Source of the DNA: Hordeum vulgare subsp. vulgare
Lineage: Eukaryota; Streptophyta; Magnoliopsida; Poales; Poaceae
Assembly (NCBI RefSeq): GCF_904849725.1
Contig: NC_058522.1
Coordinates: 194,823,468-194,887,467 of the forward strand
Direction: 5' to 3'
DNA: 64,000 nucleotides
In this document: piece by piece, positions 52,119 to 62,600 of the stretch
How the letters are laid out: each line of letters opens with the position of its first letter
Numbering within the stretch: the stretch's first letter is position 1
The notes under the pieces: model-generated
What the model was told of the DNA's origin: nothing
Database searches by the model: none
Seen by the model: the letters and a program-made list of their open reading frames with translations, nothing else
Position numbers and translations under genes: made by a program

Positions 52119-55100
52119 CGGGACCCCGATCCTAAATCATGAGAACCCATCATGTAACACATCACATCAGTTTGCGGCCTTACGCACAATAAACTCCACG
52201 GCTGCCACCTTACCTTGGTCAGGACCGTTTGCGTCTTTTGGCTCACGTATATGAATGTGTCGCTAGCATTCAAATAACAAAGAACCCCGGGTCGACATGA
52301 CTAGTTATAAACCCAAGTGGTACATTCGTACAGGGACATGCATACATAACCCAGCAAAGCAGGTGTCGGTCATCAGCATGTGTAGACGAGTCGTAGCAAG
52401 CTACAAGGACTCCATTGCACCGCGTGACATTTCCCCGAAGGGACAAACACAACAACAAAGAAGGATACATGCCGGTCAATCAATGTGTCCGGAGCAGTAG
52501 CAAGCTACCAAAGCTCGGTGGAAGCACAAAGAGGCATTTCCTCGTAAAGAGTACTACTAAAGGCACACAACTAGGTGTCCAATCCCACACATATAATGTA
52601 TTTCATAACATACACACAATATGCACGATACGTGTAGATACAACATGGCATCACAACATAACTCTATGACTTAAGCTTTTACTAAAGACTCATAAGAGTC
52701 AACATAGTCTGATATTATAAACAGGGGTCTCTTGACCTGACACTCAAGTCATACAAAACATCTAGCGGAAGCATAACATGTTTGGGTACAGACATCTACT
52801 AAAAGTTGCTGGAAGAGCCTGAAAAGCTACAACGACCCTACCAAAGGAGCCAGACCTCGTTTAGTGATTCCCAAGCTATTCCGGTCAACATCGATCACAT
52901 AGCGTAGAAACCTTTAATGAGACTAATGTCTCTTCTGCCAAAACATAAATTAAGCAAACGTGAGTACAAAGGTACTCAGCAAGACTTACGTCAGAACTAT
53001 CTACATATGCATCAGTATCAATGAAGGGGGTCGTGGATTTTAATTGTAGCAAGCCAGCTTTGGCTCTTGTCTAACCTATACTACGACTATGAGTACTTTC
53101 TTTGAGGTGGGATAGCGCACACGAGTCCACATATTCACCAATCAATACACCACTATGGATCCACTCTCGTCTCCCTACGAGAAAGCCATCCATAGCACTC
53201 ACACTTATCTTGAATATTTTATAGTATCCATTCAAGTTGTCTATGACCATATAAGTTTCCAAGTAGTCCATATCCGCGGATGCGGCTATTCGAATAGATT
53301 AGATTACCCTGCACGGGTGTACTTCTTCGTACACGCTCCCACCACTTATCACCATATGCACGTCATGCATCTCGGCAACCTTCAAGCGGAAGCACCAGCG
53401 TGGGTGTCGACCACGACCTAACTAACCACACAAGACTCTAGTCCAGGTTTATCGCCTATTTGAGACTGAACCTGCAAGGAAGTCTGGCCGAAGTTTCCTC
53501 TACAGTCCCAAACGATGTGTACAGGGTTCCCAAGCCCACCTCGACGGATGGTACTACGCTTGGTACACCGGGCCACAATGCCTAGTCTGCCCCAAGCCCA
53601 CCTGTACAGGGTGCCACTCGGTAGACTACTAGCATGTCCTACAAACACCAGAAACTAGCTGCAACTCCTGGACAGAGATCTAGGTGATTAATAAGTCGAG
53701 AGAGTCAATTAAGGATCCCAATGTGCGGTAGTAGCTAGTCTTGGATAACATACACATGACTAAGTTCTTAAGGACGATCCCAATGAGACAACCTGCCATG
53801 TACTCCTACACAACCTCTCATCGGTACCTTTACCAAATCAGGTTCACACCTTTACTCCCACACTATGGGGCATGAAAACAACCATTCCGATTCATCGTCC
53901 AGATGGATCAGACCCGACGCAACTCTAAGCATAGCACGCATAGTAAGCAAGCATGGATGAGTAGCACATCAAGGCTCAAGAGTTGCTACTCATACTAAGT
54001 GGTTTCAACTATTTAATGTGGCAAAATCAGGTCATGCAGAGGAATGGGTTCAACTACCGAGAATTAATAACAATTGAATCGCTGTTGTCCTAATGCAGTA
54101 AAAGAGAACAGGAGCGAGAGAGTAGGATTTTATCGGAATGTTCAAGGGGGGGGGGTTTGCTTGCATGTCAGTTTTGAAGATAGCAATGAGTCTTCATCAA
54201 TGTCAACGATCACATCGTCGGAACCATCGTCTACCGAGAGGGAACAACACCGACAAACACAAAAGAACAATATTTACTTCACGAAAATGCAACACTGTGA
54301 TGCATGATCATGACATGGCAATATGTTGATGATTGAGCTAATGCATCTAGCATAAGGATAAAATGAAGTTAGTTTGAACCAAAGGTTCAAATTCAAACTC
54401 CATATATGATTATTTAAATGTCATTTATTTGATTTGTCCAAAACAGAGGACATAAGTTCTTCTAACATGCATGAAAATGATGCCATTAGATTCCTTGCAT
54501 TTTTCTGATCATTTTTCACATATAATTTATTTTCATTGGACTTACAGATTTTTTTCTATGTCTTTTAGAAGTTTTCAGCATTTTTGGAATTTCTTGAATT
54601 GATTTAATTCCAGAATATATTAATTGCGTCAGCATGACGTGAGGGTGAGGTAAGCAGGTCAACTGAGTTGTCCAGGGTCAAACCTGACGTGTGGGATCCA
54701 CACGGTAGTGTCACAATTTAACAACATGGATTATTAACTAATTAATTAATTAATTAGAAGTGGGGCCCATCTGTCACTGACTGAAGGTTTGTTAAACTAA
54801 CTATTTAATTAACAACTAAAACCTTAATTAACCATAGGTTGGCCCCACCTGTCTATGACTTTGGGGAGTCAAACCCGCGGTCAAAAGGGCCAAAGCCACC
54901 AGCGGCTCAACGCCGGCGACACCACACACGGTGGAGCTTGCCGGAAAATCGCTAAGGGCATCCATTTTGGGCGTGGTTTGTCTCTATAGAAAGCACGCGC
55001 TCGCGCGCATCCGTTGAAGCAAGTGGCAGCACCTAGGGTGCACTACATCGACGACAGCGACGACACCCGCGATGGCCGGAGTACGAGCTCACCGGAACCA

Positions 55101-56104
55101 GCGCTAGAGGGCAGAAACGATCGTGGGAAGAGGGGGAACGGGTTCAGTAGCTCACTACGGTGAGAGGTAGGTGGTCAGCACGCCCGGGGAAGCTCTGGTA
55201 GCTGTGAATTGACGCCGGGGAGGTCCGTCGGCCGGCGATGAGAACGACGACGATGACGGCGGTGGAAAGCTTCTGGGCTTTGATTCCTTGGACAGGGAGA
55301 TGAGGGGGTGCACGGTCGGTCTTCTAGACAAGGCGATGCGGCGAGGGTGCGACGATTGGCACGGCTACAACGGCGGCGCTCTCCGGTGGGTCTCGATGAT
55401 CCTAGAGATCGAGAGGGAAGAGGTCCAAGGCGAGCACAGAGCGAGGGATAAGCGGGAGGAGGTTGCGGGGCATCTCCACGGCATGAAGATAGGCTCGGGG
55501 GCGCCTCGTACGTGGCAAGCACGAGGTGGCATGGCTCGGCCATGCGTGCTCCACGTAGCTACCTCGCCTTCTGGCAGAAGGTTGAAGAAGGCGCTGCGGT
55601 GGATGGGCTGGGCTGCCTAATGGGTCGGCTACAAGGCCAGGTAGGTGCAGGTTTGTTCCCTTTTGTTGTTGTTGTTTTCTATTTTCTACGGTTTGTTTTG
55701 ATTTGTTTAAAATGCCAAATCACTTAATAAAATTCTAAAAATTTATATATGGCCTCTTATAATATATTACGAATCGCTCACCAATTTCGAGAATTATTGG
55801 ATGTATAAATTATTTATAGCATTTATAAATCCAATGCAAATAGGGTTGAATTAATTCAAATGCCCAATATAAAATGATTCTGTGATCCAAAAATATTGGT
55901 TGACATTTTTATCTCAGTCCAATATTTTATTGGAAAATCAGGAACATTTCCGTGTATCAATTTGAAGCAATTTTTATGTTGCTTGTTTGACAAAAAAATA
56001 AATGATGAGGGTTGATCACTCCTCATTTCATTTTTAAAAGAAAAAAATTAGAAATGCATGCATGAAATGCAATGACAAACAAGTCTAGATCTAGGGCTGT
56101 GACA
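52116..56104 (-). mobile_element. Complete long LTR (about 4.0 kb), minus orientation
   Basis: On the minus strand it begins TGTCACAGCC (56104 downward) and ends GGGGTCCCGACA (52116). Just outside its 5' end the minus strand reads CTCGGGACGAGATTC and TTTAGTGAGGGTGAGT, as expected for internal sequence and a polypurine tract, so this is a 3' LTR. A GC-rich island lies at about 54880-55620. The G10 tract at 54146-54155 is the counterpart of the C14 tract in the left arm. Confidence 0.8.
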
Positions 56105-56180
56105 ACTCACCCTCACTAAACAAGAATCTCGTCCCGAGATTCAGGCGTAGGGTAAGAGGACTCAGGGACACTAGCTATCA
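56105..56180 (-). mobile_element. Remnant of internal retrotransposon sequence
   Basis: Short piece next to the LTR with AATCTCGTCCCGAGATTC, the palindrome often seen near the end of the pol gene of Tekay-type Gypsy elements (family knowledge). The rest of the element is missing. Confidence 0.5.
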
Positions 56181-56845
56181 CAATCTTCAAATTTATTCAC
56201 CATTTTAAAAAATATTCATGTTTCCAAAAAATGGTTGGTCAACATTTTCTCGTTTTCCAAAAAAATGAAAAAAAGTAAAAAGAAAAAATAAACCAAAAAA
56301 TAAATAAGAAAGGAAATAAGCAAAAAAGGAAAAAAAGAAACAGAAAAAATGAAAATGGAAAAAACTGGGCTCGTCCAGTCGGGTGACCACCTTGTGCGCC
56401 CGAGTGACTCTGTGGTGCACAATGCGACACGTAGGAGATCTCCGAATCCTATCGCTACATGAAGCTGGAAGCTATGATGAGAAGCTGGATTCGAAGAGTT
56501 TTTGGAGTTGTGAGGACATCAGAACTGGCCCTAAGTGCGTTTCTTTGGGCGAGCTCCAGTTTTTGAGGCCGAGATGGTTCTTCGGGATTCATTCATCCCC
56601 CAAAGTGAACCAAACCAGATCCGTGTCCCTTGCAAACAAATAAAAAGATCCATGTCCCTTACATATAGTATTTCCATTTCATCTAAATGTTGTTCGGTCA
56701 TACGCAGGGTTTGACAGCGATTTTGATGGCACACAACAAAACTCAGATATTTGAAGGACAAATGCTCCTATCATCAGACATTTTACATAAGTTGTCATGA
56801 ATTATCAATCAAAATTTACAAGTACTCTTATTCATGTGTATACTA
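56181..56845. other. A-rich repeat and unassigned non-coding DNA
   Basis: 56220-56360 is very A-rich with AAAAAATATTC-type motifs. The rest has no recognised gene. Confidence 0.45.
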
Positions 56846-57004
56846 CTCCCTCCGTTCTAAAATATAAGACATTTTAGAGATTGCACTATAAATTATATAC
56901 GGATGTACATAGACATATTTTAGAGTATATATTCACTCATTTTGCTCCGTATGTAGTCTCCTAGTGAAATTCCTAAAAGGTCTTATATTTTGAAACGGAG
57001 GGAG
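56846..57004. mobile_element. Stowaway MITE (159 bp)
   Basis: Ends CTCCCTCCGTTCTAAAATAT and ATATTTTGAAACGGAGGGAG, TA on both sides (56844-56845, 57005-57006). Confidence 0.9.
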
Positions 57005-57006
57005 TA

Positions 57007-57129
57007 CTTCCTTCGTCCCAAAATTCTTGTCTTAGTTTGTTTAGAAATGGATGTATCTAAATACTAAAACGTTACTAGATACATTCATATCCAAACAAAT
57101 CTAAGCCAAGAATTTTGAGACGGAGGGAG
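57007..57129. mobile_element. Stowaway MITE (123 bp), abutting the previous one
   Basis: Ends CTTCCTTCGTCCCAAAATTC and GAATTTTGAGACGGAGGGAG. It shares the TA at 57005-57006 with the MITE to its left; TA at 57130-57131. Confidence 0.85.
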
Positions 57130-57529
57130 TATAAGCTTTTCTAAAGGTTCCACTAAGAAACTACATATGAATGTATATAAACATATTTTAGAGTATAAAT
57201 TCACTCATTTTCCTTCGTATGTAGATCATTAGTGAAATCTCTTAAAAGACTTATATTTAGAAACGAAAGGTGTATAAGTTTTTTTAGAGATTCCACTATT
57301 GAACTACATACGGGTGTATATATACATATTTTAGAGTGTAGATTCACTCATTTTGCTCCGTATATAGTCTTCTATTGGAATGTCTAAAAAGACTTATACT
57401 CCCCCGTCAGAAAATACTTGTTGTAGGAATGGATGTATCGAGATATATTTAAATTATAAATACATTCATTTTTATACATTTATGCGACAAGTAATTCCGG
57501 ACGGAGGGAGTATTTAGGAACGGAGGGAG
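57130..57529. mobile_element. Two Stowaway bodies of one family, the second with a nested MITE
   Basis: Body 1 (57130-57272) and body 2 (57273-57529 without the insert) share GAGATTCCACTA/GGTTCCACTA, ATATTTTAGAGT and ATTCACTCATTTT. Body 2 ends TATTTAGGAACGGAGGGAG with TA at 57530-57531. Body 1 lacks a clear left end. Confidence 0.65.
57399..57510. mobile_element. Inner Stowaway MITE (112 bp)
   Basis: Starts CTCCCCCGTCAGAAAATACT, ends AATTCCGGACGGAGGGAG, TA on both sides (57397-57398, 57511-57512). Same family as 14676-14788. Confidence 0.9.
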
Positions 57530-57531
57530 TA

Positions 57532-58663
57532 TGAATTAACACAGGAGTGCCTCCTAGACTAAGAAATCCTTCGGTCAACAGTCATATATAATGTAAACAT
57601 TACGACTACTTAGGACACAATATTATCATTCAATTTGCTCCCTCAAGCAACGAGTTGTGTTCATGATAGTTATTGCTTTACTGCACTCCCATTGTTGCAA
57701 ATACGTATTACCAGATCATCAACATATAAATCAGAGAGATGGAGGGAGAATGTAAGCTCGACATGAGAACATAATCCTAACGTACCCGAACAAAAAAAAG
57801 GCAGCTATAGTTGATTGTCAGAATTCAACATTAGTACACCAGAAAATGAAAAGAGAAACGCAAGTATGACTGACTACTTGATCACTACTCACTAGTAAGA
57901 GCATATAGATCATCGTTAGTAAGATCAAATAGTTGTGAAAGTTAACACGGATCGACAAAATGAAGGAGTGATGGAAGTAAGACTACCGATTGATGATCTC
58001 ATTGCTCGTGAAAGAGAACTTGCAATGTTGTTAGGTGTTAGATAGTTGATCATGCATTGGAATGCAAGCAACTTATCTCACATGTTAAGCGTGTAACTAA
58101 TTACCAATTTCATGCTTCTATATAGGAAAAATTATCTCGTACCGGTGATTAAAACAAACTCTCTGCATGCTAGATGCGGTTTATCAATTACACTTCAACT
58201 CGTGAGAAAACAATTACTCATCTTCTATCCATAAACAAATAATTGCATAATCATTGGCTATTTCAAGATAAATATATATAATCGCAATATGTAGCAAATT
58301 TATCTCACTTGTGCTTGACTAATTTAGCATTCTTGCTTGTTGTGACCCATTTTTCATGGACATACCGTGCCCCCCCTATGTGTCTCCACAGCCGTCCACG
58401 TTGATGCGATGCCGCAACAGTGATGCAGCTTCAGTTGTGTTGTGGAGACGGACACGTAGTCCAAAATAGCGGCCTGCTCCGTGAAGCCCCGGTGCCGACC
58501 ATCTCTGCCACACCTAGCAGTCGCACTACGGCGCCCCCAAAACTTGTGCTTTTGTCGCTCCGACCAGGCAGAGCGCACGGCAGGCTAGCGCCAACTCCAA
58601 CATTTATGTGGCACAACGCGCCTCCCTGCTGCTGGTCAAGCAGCTTGGCCTGCTTGTCCCTAA
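57532..58663. other. Non-coding stretch
   Basis: No gene or element recognised. 58370-58660 is GC-richer, with frames on both strands but no known domain. Confidence 0.45.
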
Positions 58664-58792
58664 TGTAACGCCTCGGGCACACCCGCCGGCGGTCGTTACT
58701 CCTGGCGGGATCTAGACTGGACCCACAGATCAATACTAGTCTTTTCTGCGCACTTTGTCCTCACTCATGCGCACCCGGGACCAACTTCCCGG

Positions 58793-58886
58793 TCGGTCAC
58801 CCATCCTAGAGCTACTCCAAGCCAAGCACGCTTAACATGTCGGTCACCCATCCTAGAGCTACTCCAAGCCAAGCACACTTAACATG
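58793..58886 (-). repeat. Tandem duplication (47 bp) of the 5S-like domain in one Cassandra LTR
   Basis: Units 58793-58839 and 58840-58886 both hold TCGGTCACCCATCCTAGAGC and GCCAAGCAC(G/A)CTTAACATG. The other LTR (about 59196-59242) has a single unit. The duplicated part includes box-C-like promoter sequence. Confidence 0.9.
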
Positions 58887-59052
58887 TGAGTTTTGTTGGA
58901 CCGGGCTCCCGGAAAAGAAGGAATTCCTTATTGATATGAGTAGTCTATCATTCTAGTGCATGTGCCATGTCGTGTGCTACGACAGGTCATAAACGTCATG
59001 AATAACATGACCGCACACCTGTACGCAAACATCCGTGTAACCGCGAGGGTCT

Positions 59053-59064
59053 GCTCTGATACCA
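59053..59064 (-). promoter_or_regulatory. Cassandra primer-binding site
   Basis: TGGTATCAGAGC on the minus strand, next to the LTR end at 59068. Confidence 0.85.
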
Positions 59065-59290
59065 ACTTGTAACGCCTCATACATACCCGTCGGTGGTCGT
59101 TACTCTTGGCGGGATCTAGACTGGCCCCACAGATCAATACTAGTCTTTTCTGCGCACTTTGTCCTCACTCATGCGCACCCGGGACCAACTTCCCGGTCGG
59201 CACCCATCCTAGAGCTACTCCAAGCCAAGCATGCTTAACGTGGGAGTTGTGTTGGAATTGAGTTCATGGAGAAATGGAGTAATGCCTTAA

Positions 59291-59667
59291 TAACGATGAC
59301 ATGATGTAGACAAGATCTATTCATGTAGGAATAGACCCCATCGTTTTATCCTTGATAACATCGATACATGCGTGTCATGTCTCTTTGTGTCACTGAGATT
59401 GAGCACCGCAAGATCGAACCCATCACAAAGCACCTCTTCCCATTGGAAGATAAAATATCAAGTTGGCCAGACAAAAACCAAATATCGAAGAAAAAATATG
59501 AGGCTATAATAATCAAGCATGAATATGTTTTCATAGATCTGATCATAAACTCATAATTCATCGGATTCCTAACAAACACACCGCAAAAGGAAGGGTTACA
59601 TCATATGGATCTCCAAGAGACCATTGTGTTGAGAAACAAAACGATAGAGAAAGCCACGTGGCTACTT
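59291..59667. other. Non-coding stretch
   Basis: No feature identified between the Cassandra-type element and the next long LTR. Confidence 0.45.
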
Positions 59668-62600
59668 GTCACGCCCAAGATGCGACCCTATCCTCAATTT
59701 GGCGCGAGGGCCTCGTCAGGGATAGAAGCGCATCTCGTCGTGTCGCAAGAATGGATATCGTTACAAGTACATGTACTGAAAAGAAGAGATATATAAAGAG
59801 TTGGCTTACACTCGCCACATGCTACATCAGAGTCACATCAGTACATTACATAATCATCAAGAGTAAGAGCAGGGTCCGACTACGGACGAAAATAAACGAC
59901 AAAAGAAGAACGACGTCCATCCTTACTATCCCAGGCCGCTGGCCTGGAACCCATCCTAGATCGATGAAGAAGAAGAAGAAGAAGCAACTCCAAATGAACA
60001 ATCAACGCGCTCGCGTCAAGTAACCTTTACATGTACCTGCAACTGGTGTTGTAGTAATCTGTGAGCCACAGGGGACTCAACAATCTCATTTCCAAAGGTA
60101 TCAAGACTAGCAAAGCTTACTGGGTGAGGTATGGTTAAGTGGTGAGGTTGCAGCAGCGGCTAAGCATATATTTGGTGGCTAAACTTACGAGTACAAGAAT
60201 TAGAGGGGGAAGATCTACGCATACCGGACATGTCTACTGATGATCAAATGAATGACCGTGAACACCTACCTACGTCAGACATAACCCCACCGTGTCCTCG
60301 ATCGGAGCAGGGGCTCACGAAAGAGTCAGTCACGGTTACGCACCCAGTTGGCAAGTTTTAATTAAATTAACTTCAAGTTATCTAGAACCAGTGTTAAACA
60401 AAGTTTCCACGTTGCCACATAACCGCGGGCACGGCTTTCCAAAAGATTTAACCCTGCAGGGGTGCTCCAACTAGTCCATCACAAATTACCACAAGCCGCA
60501 TAGAAATCCTCAATCACGAAGCTCGCGATCTCGTCGGACTCCCTATTGGAAAACCTCAACTCTGAGATTACCCAAAGCATCACCGGAATCCCGATGCACA
60601 AGATATCTCGTCAAAGGTAAAACTAATCCAGCAAGGCCGCCCGACGTGTCGACGTACCCGATAGGAGCCGCGTATCTCGTTCTCAGGACACGACGGGTGG
60701 AACTAGCTACGAGTGCCAAACCTCGAGTTTCCTCGCGGTGGCCCCGCAGGCAGACCATTTGGGACCAACACCATCAGCACTGGCCCCCTGTTTATGTAAA
60801 ATTACTCCTCGGGTAGCGCTAACTCCCTATGCATTTCAATTTATCAAAATTATTATGTTGGGCAAATGTAGAACCAAAGTTGGGCCTTGCCAGACCAGCT
60901 TTAATCTAAAACGAATTATCAAGGGGGTCCCCATAACAACCCCGATCGTGTTAGGAGCGCTCGTTTATGGAACATAACACCGGTAGCCAAAACTAAGGGG
61001 GCAAAGGTGGAACAGAACACCAGGCTAGAAAGGCCGAGCCTTCCACCTTTTACCAAGTATATATGTGCATTAAATTAAATAGCATTTAATATGGTGATAT
61101 AACAAGGAACCCATGCTTTCACATGGAAGCAACTACACCTGCAACTAGCAACGCTACACAAGGTTAAGCAAGCGGTAACATAGCCAATCAGTGGTTTGCT
61201 AGGTCGAATAGGTTGAAGGTTATCATGGCATTGTTGAGAGGCTGGTATTTAACATGTGGTAGGCAACAAGACATAATCGATAGAAACGGTAATACTAGCA
61301 TGGCAATGATAGTAATAGTATCTGGGGAAATGATCATCTTGCCTGAGATCCCGCTTGGAAGAAGAATGCCTCCGTGAAGCAGCCGAACCGACGTAGTCGA
61401 ACGGGTCCTCACAATCCGGCACGCTGCGGAACTCTATCGAGACGAAGCAAACCGGAAACACAAATCAACACACGATATTCACCACATGATACACAACACA
61501 TATGATGCATGAACGGTCTAATGCAAGGCATGACAATCACAACAATCAAACACTACACATTAAGTGAAGTTCAATATGCAACGAGTTGCATATTGACGAA
61601 ACTCCACGCTTATTATTTAGTTCTATCCTGATTAGATGCACGGCAATATTAAATGTGATTAAACATGGCAAGAGGTGAAGCGTAATTAAACTACTTATCT
61701 AGGCATTTTAAATGAGGTCGGAAATGACATATAGCACCTCCGAGACGACCTCACATGTTAATTTACAATTCTGTCCAGATCTGAACTAACACATTTAATT
61801 GGTTGTTAAACATCAAAACAAATAGGTTCACGTGATTCTACGCGTCATGGCAAGCAATCTACACATAAAGAACATCTCCAACGGAGCTATGGATCAAAAG
61901 TTACAAGCACCGCAAGATGTGATGGCATGAATGTAATATGTGTGCAACGACGGTCACGAGCACTTCAAAACATATAAACAGCAAGAGAACATGAAACTAC
62001 ACGAGATTCTAAGCAAGTTTCATGTAGGACACGATCAAATCGAAACTACGGTTCAACAACTACGAGCAAAACAAGAAATGAATACAATCTGCCAAAAACA
62101 GCCACATAGCATATTCTACGCCCCACAACTACGGCTACACCACTCCGATAAACTCAAGCAAGGCATGGCACGGAAGAGGGCAAGAATCACTACTACAAAC
62201 AACTAACAACAACTAGCATGGCAGCAAGGAACACTAGGGAAAGAAGTCACAAAAAGGCATCGCACACACTATTTCAGACTTAGTGAAAATTACACCTCAT
62301 GAAAGTGCAGTTTTCCATCTGAAGCAATATTGACAGCAGCAAAACTTATAGCTACAGGACTCCAAATGGCATGAAAATTTACAGCATGCTAGAGAAACAC
62401 AAGGGGTACAACTAACTCCATTGGACCAACCTCAAAAGAGCTACAAAACACAAGATGCAAGCAAGACAAGACAGCAACAAAATATAACAGATTCCAGACT
62501 TAGAAATATTTCAGCACGTCTAAAACAACACTATTTCTAGCAACTTGAGAGCAATGAAAACACACCTAAACATGCATTTCTATTGCAACTAAAAATACCA

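Larger units (their letters stand above)
58664..59290 (-). mobile_element. Cassandra-type TRIM retrotransposon with 5S rRNA-like LTRs
   Basis: Two copies of a segment starting TGTAACGCCTC (58664 and 59068) share CGGTGGTCGTTACTC-like text, GGCGGGATCTAGACTGG and a 5S-like part. Between them the minus strand reads TTGGTATCAGAGCAGACC, an initiator tRNA-Met primer site. Read on the minus strand, TTAAGC(A/G)TGCTTGG and GAGTAGCTCTAGGATGGGTG match the 5S rRNA internal promoter region. No proteins are encoded, as usual for this class. Outer boundaries beyond the 5S-like part are uncertain; I could not find the target duplication. Confidence 0.8.

Noticed and set aside
58793..59242. Genuine 5S rRNA gene
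   Set aside because: Only part of the 5S sequence is present, inside LTR copies next to a primer-binding site; this is the Cassandra arrangement.
59963..59982. GAA repeat as a possible regulatory array
   Set aside because: Simple microsatellite of about seven units in LTR-like DNA.
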